Below, one piece after another: positions 7,961 to 16,827 of a DNA stretch of 64,000 nucleotides. Source of the DNA: Acidovorax sp. DW039 (GTDB taxonomy: Bacteria; Pseudomonadota; Gammaproteobacteria; Burkholderiales; Burkholderiaceae_C); NCBI RefSeq assembly GCF_037101375.1, contig NZ_AP029019.1, positions 2,170,001 through 2,234,000 on the forward strand, in the 5' to 3' direction. Within the stretch, counting starts at the first letter, position 1; each line of letters opens with the position of its first letter. The notes below the pieces were generated by a model that worked only from the letters and a program-made list of their open reading frames with translations, was not told the DNA's origin and searched no databases. The position numbers were made by a program, and so were the translations under genes.

Positions 7961-10651
7961 ATGAACGCCCCCACACCCCACACCCTGCTGCAAGCCGCTG
8001 ATTCCGCCGCCCCTGATGGCACCCTGGGTGCGCCGGATGCAGACCCCCAAGAAACCGCTGAATGGCGCGACGCCTTTTTGGCCCTGGTGGCCACCGAGGG
8101 GCCAGAGCGGGCACGCCACATCCTGGCCGAGCTGGTGCACCTGGCGCGCACCCAGCAAATTGGCTGGCAGCCGCAGCTCAACACGCCTTATGTGAACACG
8201 GTGGCGGTGCAGAACCAGCCTGTGTTTCCGGGCGATCTGGCGGTGGAGGAGCGGCTCGCTTCCATCATGCGCTGGAACGCGCTGGCCATGGTGGTGCGGG
8301 CCAACCAGGCGTATGGCGAGCTGGGCGGGCACATTGCCAGCTATGCCAGTGCGGCAGATTTGTTTGAGAGCGGCTTCAACCACTTCTTCCGCGCCCGCGA
8401 GGGGCTGGGCGAAGGGCAGCACCGGGGCGACCTGGTGTTCTTCCAGCCGCACAGCGCGCCCGGCGTGTATGCACGGGCGTTTCTGGAAGGGCGCTTGTCC
8501 GAGCAGGATTTGATGCACTACCGCCAGGAAATCACCGCGCCCGCCGCTGGTGCGCAGGGCCTGTGCAGCTACCCGCATCCGTGGCTGATGCCTGATTTCT
8601 GGCAGTTTCCCACCGGCTCGATGGGCATTGGCCCCATCAGCAGCATCTACCACGCGCGTTTCATGCGCTACCTCACGCACCGCAATTTGCTCAACTGCGA
8701 AGGGCGCAAGGTGTGGGGCGTGTTTGGCGACGGCGAGATGGACGAGCCCGAGAGCATGAGCGCGCTGACCCTGGCCGCGCGCGAGGGGCTCGACAATCTG
8801 GTCTGGGTGGTCAACTGCAACCTGCAGCGGCTGGACGGCCCGGTGCGCGGCAACGGCCGCATCATCGACGAGCTGGAGCGCCTGTTTGCCGGGGCGGGCT
8901 GGAACGTGGTCAAGCTGGTGTGGGGCAGCGACTGGGACGGCCTGTTTGCCCGCGACCTGACCGGCGCGCTGGTGCGCACGCTGCAAGGCACGGTGGATGG
9001 GCAAATGCAGACCTTTGCCGCCAAGGACGGGCGCTTTAACCGCGACAACTTCTTCGGCCAAAGCCCCGAACTGGCCGCGCTGGCCCAGGGCATGACGGAC
9101 GAGCAGATTGACCGCTTGAAGCGCGGCGGGCACGACCTGGTGAAGATCCACGCTGCCTACGCCGCCGCTGCCGCCCACAAGGGCCAGCCCACGGTGATCC
9201 TGGCGCACACCAAGAAGGGCTACGGCATGGGCGCGGCAGGCCAAGGCAAGATGACCACGCACAGCCAGAAGAAGCTGGACGACACGGATCTCATCGAATT
9301 CCGCAACCGCTTTAACCTGCCGCTCACCGACGAGCAGGCCACGGGCCTGGCCTTCTACAAACCCGCCGAAGACAGCCCGGAGATGCAGTACCTGCGCCGC
9401 CACCGTCAACAACTGGGCGGCTACCTGCCCCGGCGCGAGACGGTGTGCGATGCACTGCCCGTGCCGCCCCTGGCCAGCTACGCCCAGTTTGCGCTGCAGG
9501 CCGATGGCAAGGAGATGAGCACCACCATGGCCTTTGTGCGCATGCTGGGCACGCTGCTGAAAGACGGGCAACTCGGCCCTCGTATCGTTCCCATCGTGGC
9601 CGATGAGGCGCGCACCTTTGGCATGGCCAATCTGTTCAAGCAGGTGGGCATCTACAGCAGCGTGGGCCAGCGCTATGCGCCCGAGGACATCGGCTCGGTG
9701 CTGAGCTACCGCGAGGCGCTGGACGGCCAGATTCTGGAAGAAGGCATCAGCGAGGCCGGTGCGATTGCGAGCTGGACGGCCGCCGCCACCAGCTACAGCG
9801 TACATGGCCTGGCCATGCTGCCGTTCTACATCTACTACTCCATGTTCGGCTTTCAGCGCGTGGGCGATGCCATCTGGGCTGCTGCCGACCAGCGCGCACG
9901 GGGCTTCTTGCTGGGCGCCACCTCGGGCCGCACCACACTGGGCGGCGAAGGGTTGCAGCACCAGGACGGCAGCAGCCATTTGGTGGCAGCCACCATCCCC
10001 AACTGCAAGGCTTATGACCCCGCCTATGCGGGCGAGATGGCCGTCATCATCGACGCGGGCATGCGCGAGATGGTGACCGAGCAGCGCGACGTTTTCTATT
10101 ACGTGACGCTGATGAATGAGAACTACGCACAGCCCGACTTGCCTGCGGATGCGGCCGAGGGTGTGTTGCGCGGTTGCTATGTTTTCAGGAGCTACCTGCG
10201 CTCGAATGACGGGCGCGAGAGCCCGATTTCATCCAAATCCGTCACCCTGATGGGCTCGGGTGCCATCCTGACTGAAGTGGTCAAGGCAGCCGAGCTGCTG
10301 GCGGCTGAAGGCGTGGAGGTGACGGTGATCAGCGTGACCAGCTGGAGCGAGCTGGCCCGCGATGGCGTGGCCTGCGAACAGCGCGCTTTGAGCGGCGAGG
10401 CCGCGCACGGTACGCCTTGGCTCACGCAGCAACTGGCAGGCACCGCCGGGCCTGTGATTGCCGCCACCGACTACGTGCGCGCCGTGCCCGAGACGGTGCG
10501 CGCCTTCGTGCCCGAAGGCCGCCGCTACATCACCCTGGGCACGGACGGCTTTGGCCGCAGCGACACGCGTGCGGCGCTGCGCCAGTTCTTTGGGGTGGAT
10601 GCGCAGGCCATAGCGCAAGCGGCTCGCTATTCGTTGCAGCGGGCAGGCTGA
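7961..10651 (+). CDS. Homodimeric E1 2-oxoacid dehydrogenase (pyruvate dehydrogenase AceE / MdeB-like)
   Basis: Thiamine-diphosphate-dependent E1 subunit that decarboxylates a 2-oxo acid and passes the acyl group to lipoyl-E2. From ATG 7961 it has 896 residues, the size of homodimeric E1 (~890); an in-frame ATG at 7940 is an alternative. Visible landmarks are the ThDP/Mg motif GDGEMDEPES near residue 257 with NLQRLDGPVRGN behind it, and the C-terminal transketolase-like region. No E2 or E3 gene is adjacent. A lone E1 paired with an Lrp regulator is more typical of an accessory MdeB-like 2-oxobutyrate dehydrogenase than of the central aceEF operon. Family certain; substrate preference is inference. 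Confidence 0.9.
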   Translation: MNAPTPHTLLQAADSAAPDGTLGAPDADPQETAEWRDAFLALVATEGPERARHILAELVHLARTQQIGWQPQLNTPYVNTVAVQNQPVFPGDLAVEERLASIMRWNALAMVVRANQAYGELGGHIASYASAADLFESGFNHFFRAREGLGEGQHRGDLVFFQPHSAPGVYARAFLEGRLSEQDLMHYRQEITAPAAGAQGLCSYPHPWLMPDFWQFPTGSMGIGPISSIYHARFMRYLTHRNLLNCEGRKVWGVFGDGEMDEPESMSALTLAAREGLDNLVWVVNCNLQRLDGPVRGNGRIIDELERLFAGAGWNVVKLVWGSDWDGLFARDLTGALVRTLQGTVDGQMQTFAAKDGRFNRDNFFGQSPELAALAQGMTDEQIDRLKRGGHDLVKIHAAYAAAAAHKGQPTVILAHTKKGYGMGAAGQGKMTTHSQKKLDDTDLIEFRNRFNLPLTDEQATGLAFYKPAEDSPEMQYLRRHRQQLGGYLPRRETVCDALPVPPLASYAQFALQADGKEMSTTMAFVRMLGTLLKDGQLGPRIVPIVADEARTFGMANLFKQVGIYSSVGQRYAPEDIGSVLSYREALDGQILEEGISEAGAIASWTAAATSYSVHGLAMLPFYIYYSMFGFQRVGDAIWAAADQRARGFLLGATSGRTTLGGEGLQHQDGSSHLVAATIPNCKAYDPAYAGEMAVIIDAGMREMVTEQRDVFYYVTLMNENYAQPDLPADAAEGVLRGCYVFRSYLRSNDGRESPISSKSVTLMGSGAILTEVVKAAELLAAEGVEVTVISVTSWSELARDGVACEQRALSGEAAHGTPWLTQQLAGTAGPVIAATDYVRAVPETVRAFVPEGRRYITLGTDGFGRSDTRAALRQFFGVDAQAIAQAARYSLQRAG

Positions 10652-10656
10652 GGCAG

Positions 10657-10683
10657 GCGCGCCGTCAATTGTGCCGGGCGCGC
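10657..10683. terminator. Possible bidirectional terminator between convergent genes
   Basis: GCGCGCC (10657-10663) and GGCGCGC (10677-10683) can pair. The hairpin lies in the 38-base gap between the convergent E1 and TetR genes. Only a short T run follows, so this is weak. Confidence 0.35.
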
Positions 10684-10689
10684 AGGTTT

Positions 10690-11328
10690 TCAGGCTTTAA
10701 GCAGGCCCTGCATCAGAACTTCCAGTGCGTTGCGAGCTTGCTGGGTGGCCGCGGTTGTGCGATCTGCCTGGGGCGCATCAGGCGGCAATGGCGGGGCTAG
10801 CAGTTGGCCGCCTTGCAGCAGAGCCAGCCCGTGCACCATGGCCCAGCAACTGTGGGCCAAGGCCCGAGCATCGCCTTCCTTGAATTGCCCCTGCTGTTGC
10901 CCCTGGGCCACCAGGGTGGTGAGCAGGTCAAACAACTGCGCCGCCACCGTGCGCAGACTGGCGGGCGCTGCGGCCCGACTGGCTGCGGTGAACATGTGCG
11001 CCAGTTGCCGGGGGTGCTGGCGGCCAAAGTCGATGTAGGCCATGCCGCAGGCCAGCAGGCGCGCAGGGTTGCCTGTGGAAGCGGGTACTGCGTCCACAGC
11101 ATCACGGCTTGCCTGCAAAAGGGCGGTAAATCCCTCTTCAGCCACCGCATCGAGCAAGGATTGTTTGTCCGCAAAGTGGCGGTATGCCGCTGTATGCGAT
11201 ACCCCCACGGCCTTGGCCATTTCCCGCATCGAAAGCCCGTCCAGGCCCGCACCTTCGCCTTCCATTTGCTGCAGTGCGTAGTTCAGCAGGGTGCTCTTGA
11301 GATCGCCGTGGTGGTAGGTGGTTGTCAT
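10690..11328 (-). CDS. TetR-family transcriptional repressor
   Basis: A 212-residue regulator with an N-terminal helix-turn-helix (residues ~25-60, MREMAKAVGVSHTAAYRHFA) and a divergent all-helical ligand-binding domain. It is divergent from a DoxX-like membrane protein gene and a perfect 16-base palindrome lies between them, so it probably represses its neighbour and itself. The inducing ligand is unknown. Confidence 0.92.
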   Translation of the reverse strand: MTTTYHHGDLKSTLLNYALQQMEGEGAGLDGLSMREMAKAVGVSHTAAYRHFADKQSLLDAVAEEGFTALLQASRDAVDAVPASTGNPARLLACGMAYIDFGRQHPRQLAHMFTAASRAAAPASLRTVAAQLFDLLTTLVAQGQQQGQFKEGDARALAHSCWAMVHGLALLQGGQLLAPPLPPDAPQADRTTAATQQARNALEVLMQGLLKA

Positions 11329-11385
11329 GGTCTGGGCACAAAGCCAGAGGGGCAGGGGACGCTTAATGTTGACGGTGGTAACTTT

Positions 11386-11401
11386 AACATTCTAGAATGT
11401 T
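11386..11401. promoter_or_regulatory. Perfect palindrome, probable TetR operator
   Basis: AACATTCTAGAATGTT is a perfect 16-base palindrome in the 96-base gap between the divergent TetR and DoxX-like genes, 24 bases before the DoxX start codon. Related half-sites (AATGTT, TTAACAT) occur on both sides. Size and placement fit a TetR dimer operator. Confidence 0.7.
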
Positions 11402-11424
11402 TACGTTGTTAACATGAGGTTGCC

Positions 11425-11964
11425 ATGAGTTTCCTGTTTCTGATTTCTGGCGCTGGTGTTGTGGCCTGGCTGATGGCCCGCATGGCGGGTATGCGTCCTG
11501 ACCTGCGTACCGTGATGCGCTGGGGCATGGGGCTGGGTTTCGTGTTGACTGGCGTTGATCACTTTGTGAGTGCACAGGTGCGTTATGTGCCCATGATTCC
11601 CTACTTCATGTCTGAGCTGGCCTTGTTCTGGGTGTACTTCACCGGAGCTGCAGAGCTGGCCGGAGGCATCGCCTTTTTGATGCCCGTGAGCCTGATCAAC
11701 CGGCTCGGGGTTGCAGCGCTGCACAAACTGGCCGGTGCCGGGCTGGCCCTGCTGCTGGCATGTGTGGTGATTGCCAATATCCATGTTGCGCAGCAGGGGG
11801 AGCAAGTGCAAGGGCTGCCTTTTGGGACGTGGTACTACTGGCTGCGCCCGCTGTTTCAACCGATCTTCATTGTGTGGGCGTTGTACTGCAGCGGTCTTTG
11901 GCGTGGCCCAGCTGTGACTGCACCCGCAGGGATGCATCCCGTGGGGCGCCAAACGCCAAGGTGA
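11425..11964 (+). CDS. DoxX-like multi-pass membrane protein
   Basis: The 179-residue protein has about four hydrophobic segments (near residues 2-18, 33-50, 65-90 and 102-120), with polar loops such as GVDHFVSAQVRYVPMIPYFM. This resembles the DoxX/DoxD superfamily of small inner-membrane proteins, often linked to redox stress or thiosulfate-quinone reduction. No cofactor-binding motif is visible. GAGG precedes the ATG. Control by the divergent TetR regulator is likely. The next gene starts 4 bases after its stop, suggesting an operon. Confidence 0.7.
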   Translation: MSFLFLISGAGVVAWLMARMAGMRPDLRTVMRWGMGLGFVLTGVDHFVSAQVRYVPMIPYFMSELALFWVYFTGAAELAGGIAFLMPVSLINRLGVAALHKLAGAGLALLLACVVIANIHVAQQGEQVQGLPFGTWYYWLRPLFQPIFIVWALYCSGLWRGPAVTAPAGMHPVGRQTPR

Positions 11965-11968
11965 ACTT

Positions 11969-12391
11969 ATGCCTCCACCTTTTGAATACCAGAACCCCAC
12001 CCTGCAATTCGAACGCTTCCTGGTGTCGGCCCGTGATCACGCAGGCTTGCCCACCACCAACATGGCCTGGAACATGGTGGTGGGGGTGCTGCATGCGTTT
12101 CGGGCCCGGTTGAGTCTGCAAGACGGCATCCGGTTTGCGCAGGTGCTTCCACCCATGGTGCGAGCCCTGTTTGTGGAGGACTGGGATCCTGAGCAGCCGC
12201 CCAAGGACTTTGGTGCTGCCCCAGAGTGGCTGAGCGATGTCCGGGCGGTGCGGCATGAGCACAACTTTTCTCCCGACAACGCAGTGGTTGCTGTGGCACG
12301 AGCCCTGCGCGAACAGGTACATCCGCCGGTATGGGAGCGCATCCTGCATTCGATGCCCGAAGGGCCACGCAGCTATTGGGCTGTGGACTGA
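11969..12391 (+). CDS. DUF2267 protein
   Basis: A 140-residue cytosolic protein. The opening resembles the DUF2267 pattern (a two-repeat, helical, acidic family): ARDHAGLPTTNMAWNMVVGVLHAF near residues 18-41, with a later LFVEDWDP segment. The family has no known biochemical function. It lies 4 bases behind the DoxX-like gene and is probably under the same TetR control. Confidence 0.75.
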   Translation: MPPPFEYQNPTLQFERFLVSARDHAGLPTTNMAWNMVVGVLHAFRARLSLQDGIRFAQVLPPMVRALFVEDWDPEQPPKDFGAAPEWLSDVRAVRHEHNFSPDNAVVAVARALREQVHPPVWERILHSMPEGPRSYWAVD

Positions 12392-12427
12392 GGGTGTCCC
12401 AGCGTATGGGGGCACCTGGATCAGGCC

Positions 12428-13264
12428 CTATTGGGCGGCCTGTCCGGTGGTGCGGATAAAGAAGGCATCCAGTGCAGGCATCAGCGTGGGGAATTCCTGT
12501 GCAAAGCGCTGGCGGTTGACGAAATATGCCTCGCACGCCACCGCAAAAAACTCTGACTGCGAAGTCGCTCCATAGGCATCGAGCCAAGGGCGTTCGGCCC
12601 CAAAGCGTTCGGCCATGATGACGCGGTCGCGAAAGTTCTGGTAGGCGGGCTCCCAGGCGTTCCACCACGCTTCGTAGGCCGCCCGGCCTGTGCGTGCGCC
12701 CATAAAGCCTGCGGGCAGGGGCGGGCAGCCGTTGGCGTCGCCGCTGCGCATGTCGAGCTTGTGCACAAACTCGTGCACCACCACGTTGTGCCCGCGGGCG
12801 GTGTTCTCGCGTGTGTTCGCAATGTGCTGCCAGCTGAGCATGATGGGGCCGCGCTCCATCGCTTCGCCCAGCAGCACTTGGGCTTGTTCATGCACCACCC
12901 CGGCCTCATCCACCACCTGCCTGCGCGCAATGGCTTCACCGGGGTGCACAACGATGGTGACGAAATCGTCATACCAGTCCAGTGCCTTGGCGGCTTCGCC
13001 CATGTGCAGCAGAGGCAGGCAGGCCTGCGCGGCAATGTCGATGGCCATGGCATCCGTCACGTCCAGGCCGTGCGCGCCGTGGAACTGCTTCTGGTCCAGA
13101 AAGAGCGCACTCAGGGCGCGCAGCTTGCTTTGCTCGTGCAGCGACAGCGCGGCCAGAAACGGGTAGCGCTGCAGCGTCTGCAGCCACAGCTCGGCCGAGA
13201 TGTCGGGTACGGGGGCGACCGTGGCGCGGACACGGCTCCAAAGCCGGTTGAGGATAGGGGGCAT
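12428..13264 (-). CDS. mtfA: M90-family zinc metallopeptidase, MtfA-like
   Basis: E. coli MtfA (Mlc titration factor A) binds the repressor Mlc and has aminopeptidase activity. This 278-residue homologue has the zinc motif HEFVH at residues 164-168 and a downstream glutamate in SEFFAVACEAYF (about 238-245) as third ligand. A signature segment LDWYDDFVTIVVHPGE sits around 95-110. No signal peptide. Length matches the family (~265). Whether it regulates glucose uptake here, where Mlc may be absent, is unknown. Confidence 0.9.
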   Translation of the reverse strand: MPPILNRLWSRVRATVAPVPDISAELWLQTLQRYPFLAALSLHEQSKLRALSALFLDQKQFHGAHGLDVTDAMAIDIAAQACLPLLHMGEAAKALDWYDDFVTIVVHPGEAIARRQVVDEAGVVHEQAQVLLGEAMERGPIMLSWQHIANTRENTARGHNVVVHEFVHKLDMRSGDANGCPPLPAGFMGARTGRAAYEAWWNAWEPAYQNFRDRVIMAERFGAERPWLDAYGATSQSEFFAVACEAYFVNRQRFAQEFPTLMPALDAFFIRTTGQAAQ

Positions 13265-13302
13265 GGCAATGATCGGGCGGGGACGCGATCACGGCCCCTG
13301 AG

Positions 13303-14118
13303 TCAGGATGCCTGGTACATGGGGGCCAGGGCCACCCGTTCCAAGCCTGCGGTGGACAAACGCAGTGTTTCCAGCCGGGGGGGTAATGCGGCAGCGTCCC
13401 AGTCGCTGAGCACCACGCGCTGCAGGCCCGCAGCCAGGGTGTGGTTGGCAGGCTTGTGGGTGTGCCCGTGGATTAGGGTTTGCGCACCTGCGGCCTGCAG
13501 CCAGGCCAAGGCGGTGGCGGTGTCCGCATCGGCATAGGTGGCACCAGACTGTTTGCGGGCTTCGCTTTCCTGCCGGATGCCGCGGGCCTGCAACCTGCGG
13601 GTGTGCAGCGGCTGGGCCAAAAACTGCTGCTGCCAGGCCGCGTTGCGGGCCTGAACGCGAAAACGCTGGTAATCCACGTCATCCACGCACAGCAAATCTC
13701 CGTGCGTGAGAAGGTAGCGCTGGCCTGCAAAGGTCAGCACGGTGGGATCTTGCAGGCCGGTGATGCCGCCGTGGTGCAGGAAGCCGTCCCCCGCCAGGAA
13801 ATCGCGGTTGCCGTGCATGAAGTACAGCGGGCGCTGCTGTGCCGCTGCTTTCAGCACACCGCAGGCCTGTGCTTCAAAACTGCCGGGCTCGTGGATGGCG
13901 TCATCCCCCACCCAGACTTCAAAAATGTCGCCCAGCAGAAACACGGCGTCTGCGGGCGTGGTCTGCAGGTACTGCTGCCAAGCGGCCACGGTCGCAGGCT
14001 CGCTGGCCTGCAGATGCAGGTCTGAAATGAAATCGACCGTGCGCCAGTGCGGGGGAGCAGTCAGCTCCCCGAACGGGGGCACGGTCGTCAAAGGCTCGGC
14101 AATCAAGGCCTGAACCAA
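13303..14118 (-). CDS. lpxH: UDP-2,3-diacylglucosamine diphosphatase
   Basis: Hydrolyses UDP-2,3-diacylglucosamine to lipid X in lipid A synthesis, at the inner face of the inner membrane. The calcineurin-like metal motifs are all present: ISDLHL (Asp33, His35), LLGDIFEVWVGDD, MHGNRDFL, LTHGD and HGHTHKP. The longest frame starts with TTG at 14116-14118, without a clear ribosome-binding site, 8 bases after the ppiB stop; the true start could be slightly downstream, since the conserved core begins near residue 25. It follows ppiB as in many Burkholderiales. Confidence 0.93.
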   Translation of the reverse strand: MVQALIAEPLTTVPPFGELTAPPHWRTVDFISDLHLQASEPATVAAWQQYLQTTPADAVFLLGDIFEVWVGDDAIHEPGSFEAQACGVLKAAAQQRPLYFMHGNRDFLAGDGFLHHGGITGLQDPTVLTFAGQRYLLTHGDLLCVDDVDYQRFRVQARNAAWQQQFLAQPLHTRRLQARGIRQESEARKQSGATYADADTATALAWLQAAGAQTLIHGHTHKPANHTLAAGLQRVVLSDWDAAALPPRLETLRLSTAGLERVALAPMYQAS

Positions 14119-14126
14119 ACGGTGGT

Positions 14127-14654
14127 TTACAGGGCTACTGCCTTGTCGATGACCACGGGATCAAACGGCACGTCGTCATGGAAGCCCTTGCGTGTGGTGC
14201 GCACGGCCTTGATGGCATCGACCACTTCCTGGCCCTTGACCACCTTGCCGAACACGGCGTAGCCCCAGCCTTGAGGGGTGGGCGAACTGTGGTTCAGGAA
14301 GCCGTTGTCCACGGTGTTGATGAAGAACTGGGCGGTGGCGCTGTGGGGGTCGCCTGTGCGGGCCATGGCCACGGTGTACTTGTCGTTTTTCAGGCCGTTC
14401 TTGGCTTCGTTTTCGATAGGGGCTTCGGTCTGCTTTTGCTTCATGTCGGCCGTCATGCCGCCGCCCTGGATCATGAAGTTCTTGATCACGCGGTGGAACA
14501 CGGTGCCGTTGTAGAAGCCGCTGTTCACATAAGACAGGAAGTTTTCTGTGGACTTGGGTGCGTTCACAGCGTCCAGCTCCAGGGTGATGACGCCCTGGGT
14601 GGAGGTTTCTGCGACGTTGATGGTGACGTGCAGTTCAACTTGTGGATTGCTCAT
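14127..14654 (-). CDS. ppiB: Cytoplasmic cyclophilin-type peptidyl-prolyl isomerase
   Basis: Catalyses cis-trans isomerisation of prolyl bonds. The 175-residue protein has no signal peptide and shows the cyclophilin core [28 protein letters not shown] and [16 protein letters not shown], with the active-site Arg in FHR present. It is a close paralogue of the exported PPIase directly upstream (14687-15268), from which it differs mainly by lacking a leader, indicating a tandem duplication with different localisation. Probably cotranscribed with lpxH. Confidence 0.95.
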   Translation of the reverse strand: MSNPQVELHVTINVAETSTQGVITLELDAVNAPKSTENFLSYVNSGFYNGTVFHRVIKNFMIQGGGMTADMKQKQTEAPIENEAKNGLKNDKYTVAMARTGDPHSATAQFFINTVDNGFLNHSSPTPQGWGYAVFGKVVKGQEVVDAIKAVRTTRKGFHDDVPFDPVVIDKAVAL

Positions 14655-14686
14655 AAAACGGTGCTTTCTTCAAAAATGTTCACGAA

Positions 14687-15268
14687 TCACTTCACCACGG
14701 TGGCGGAGTTGATGGTGATGGGGGTATTGGGAACGTTCTGGTGGCCGCCCTTGCTGCCTGTGGCTACGGCCTTGATCTTGTCGACCACGGCAGTGCCTTC
14801 CACCACCTTGCCGAACACGGCGTAGCCGTGGCCGTCAGGGTTGGGGGCATTGAGCATGGCGTTGTCCTTCACGTTGATGAAGAACTGCGAGGTGGCCGAG
14901 TTGGGGTTGCTCGTGCGCGCCATGGCAATGGTGTAGGTGTCGTTCTTGAGGCCGTTGTTGGCTTCCAGCGCAATAGGAGCCTTGGTGGGCTTTTGCACCA
15001 TGTCGGCGGTGAAGCCGCCGCCCTGGATCATGAAGCCGTCGATCACACGATGGAACACGGTGCCGTCGTAGTGCTTGTCGTTCACGTAGGAGAGAAAGTT
15101 CTCCACGGTTTTGGGGGCCTTGGCGGGGTCCAGTTGCACCACGATGTCGCCCATGGAGGTGGCGAGCTTGACCTTGGGGGCCGTCTGTGCGTGTGCGGGT
15201 GCTACCGAAACCATAGCTGCCAGCGCAATACCTGCAAGCGCCAGCATCGATTTTCTTTTGGAAATCAT
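14687..15268 (-). CDS. ppiA: Periplasmic cyclophilin-type peptidyl-prolyl isomerase
   Basis: The 193-residue protein starts with a Sec signal peptide ([20 protein letters not shown], cleavage near AHA-QT), followed by a cyclophilin domain with [28 protein letters not shown] and [16 protein letters not shown]. It assists folding of exported proteins. The ATG overlaps the stop codon of the L,D-transpeptidase gene (15265-15268), so translation is coupled to a periplasmic enzyme. Confidence 0.94.
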   Translation of the reverse strand: MISKRKSMLALAGIALAAMVSVAPAHAQTAPKVKLATSMGDIVVQLDPAKAPKTVENFLSYVNDKHYDGTVFHRVIDGFMIQGGGFTADMVQKPTKAPIALEANNGLKNDTYTIAMARTSNPNSATSQFFINVKDNAMLNAPNPDGHGYAVFGKVVEGTAVVDKIKAVATGSKGGHQNVPNTPITINSATVVK

Positions 15269-16560
15269 CCAATCACTCCTTCAAAAAAGATTTGCCATTG
15301 CTGGCCGCGCCGTGTCCAGTACTGGCGCTTGATGGGGCCTGTGCGGGCACCTTCGGCCACTTCGCCGAACGTTACCACCATGGTGTCGCTGGAGTCTGTC
15401 CAGCGCAGGTAGGCCTTGTCCTTGAGATGGACAGTGCGCCCCTTGAGCGCCTGTGCTTCGGCCTGCAGCACAGCAGCCCATTCCGTGAGCGGCTTTTTCT
15501 TGTAGCTCTGGAAGTCGGGCGCGTAGAAGCCCAACAGCCGGTTCATGTTGCCCTCCGACTTGGCGGTACGCCAGGCGTTGAGCACGGCTTCAAAAGACTG
15601 GCGCTCCGCCTGCACGCTCTGGGCCTGCACCCACTGCAGCTGCTTGGCGATGACGACGGGGGTGGAGCGGGGCTCCACCGTGCGCAGGATGCGCTCCAGG
15701 TCCGGGTTGGCCAGGGCCACGCAACCATCGGTGGCAAGCGGGGCCCGCGCGAACTGGTCAGGGGGCGTGCCGTGAAGCCAGATGCCGCCCCCCGTCTTGC
15801 CGCGCACCACATCCAGCGGGTTGGGGTAGTTGATGGGCAAGGCCCCCGCGCCGTAGAAGTCCTTGAGCGTGGCCGGGTCGAGTCTGCTGGTGATGAAGTA
15901 CACGCCCAGTGGGGTGCGCTGGTCCCCTTCGGTCACTTTCTCAATGCCCGACTTGCCCACAGAGGCGTAGTAGTCCGCCACCAGCCTGAGGCCTTTGTCC
16001 GTGTTCTCGAACAGGTACAGGCGCGAGCGGGAGGCGTCGATGGCAATGGCATGTTTGTAGCGGGGAGCCAGTTCCACAAACTGCGCAGGTATCTGGTTGG
16101 CTGCGGGGCGCGCGCGCTGCGCCTGCACCCGCTGGCGGGATTCGGTGCGCAGTTCGTCCAGCGTGGCCGTGACCTCCGGTGGGTAGGGCAACGAGGGTTC
16201 GGGCACATCGCCCAGTTGTTTGATGGGCCGTATGCGGGCGGCCAGCAGGTCGCCCACGGCAAGCTGGGCCAGCTGAAAGTTGGGGTACTCGCGCGCCAGG
16301 CTTTCTGCCTGGGCCAGCGCTTCACGCCCGCGGCCTTCGCCTGCCAGTTGGTACACCTTCAGCAGCCGCGCTTCGGCCAACCCATCTTGCAGTGGCTTGG
16401 GGGCTGGGGGTGGCGCGGGCTTAGTGGCTGCGACCTGCCGCTTGTTTTTACCACCGCCTTGCGCCGAAGAATGGGCCTGGGGCGCTGCTGCAGTCTGCGC
16501 AGCCAAGGCCAGCAGGGTGATGGCCGAGGCGGTGTGGCGGATCCAGTGGGGGGCTCGCAC
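15265..16560 (-). CDS. L,D-transpeptidase (YkuD domain) with Cds6-like C-terminal domain
   Basis: A 431-residue exported protein beginning with GTG at 16558-16560 and a signal peptide (to about residue 25). After a Pro/Lys-rich linker and a short helical repeat region comes a YkuD catalytic domain (about residues 175-310), with GGIWLHGTP and the nucleophile in [10 protein letters not shown]. It probably makes 3-3 peptidoglycan cross-links or attaches proteins to the wall. The last ~110 residues form an NTF2/SnoaL-like Cds6 domain ([20 protein letters not shown] to the end). The next upstream gene carries a related C-terminal domain. Overlaps ppiA by 4 bases. Confidence 0.88.
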   Translation of the reverse strand: MRAPHWIRHTASAITLLALAAQTAAAPQAHSSAQGGGKNKRQVAATKPAPPPAPKPLQDGLAEARLLKVYQLAGEGRGREALAQAESLAREYPNFQLAQLAVGDLLAARIRPIKQLGDVPEPSLPYPPEVTATLDELRTESRQRVQAQRARPAANQIPAQFVELAPRYKHAIAIDASRSRLYLFENTDKGLRLVADYYASVGKSGIEKVTEGDQRTPLGVYFITSRLDPATLKDFYGAGALPINYPNPLDVVRGKTGGGIWLHGTPPDQFARAPLATDGCVALANPDLERILRTVEPRSTPVVIAKQLQWVQAQSVQAERQSFEAVLNAWRTAKSEGNMNRLLGFYAPDFQSYKKKPLTEWAAVLQAEAQALKGRTVHLKDKAYLRWTDSSDTMVVTFGEVAEGARTGPIKRQYWTRRGQQWQIFFEGVIG

Positions 16561-16827
16561 GCTAGTGTCCTGAATTGGAGGATCGCTTCAGGAAGCGCTC
16601 AGGACTCGCCGCCATGCAGCGTTGCAAATCCCCGCCATGGCTGCAGCCATTGCTGTGGTTTGTGCCTTGCCTGACGGTGAATTCGACATCTTTGCTTCTT
16701 CAACGAACTTCCAACCCAGAACACGAGGACGCGGCATTCAAGGGCTGTCTACCAAATAACGAAGAGCCAACGGCTTGCGCTGTCGGCCCTGAGGAAAAGA
16801 GTGGGCAAGGCGTGACCAACGAGCGGG

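Noticed and set aside
7928..9979. 683-codon open frame antisense to the E1 dehydrogenase gene
   Set aside because: Shadow of a high-GC gene: His/Gln/Ala/Gly-rich sequence without any family feature, opposite a clear homologue.
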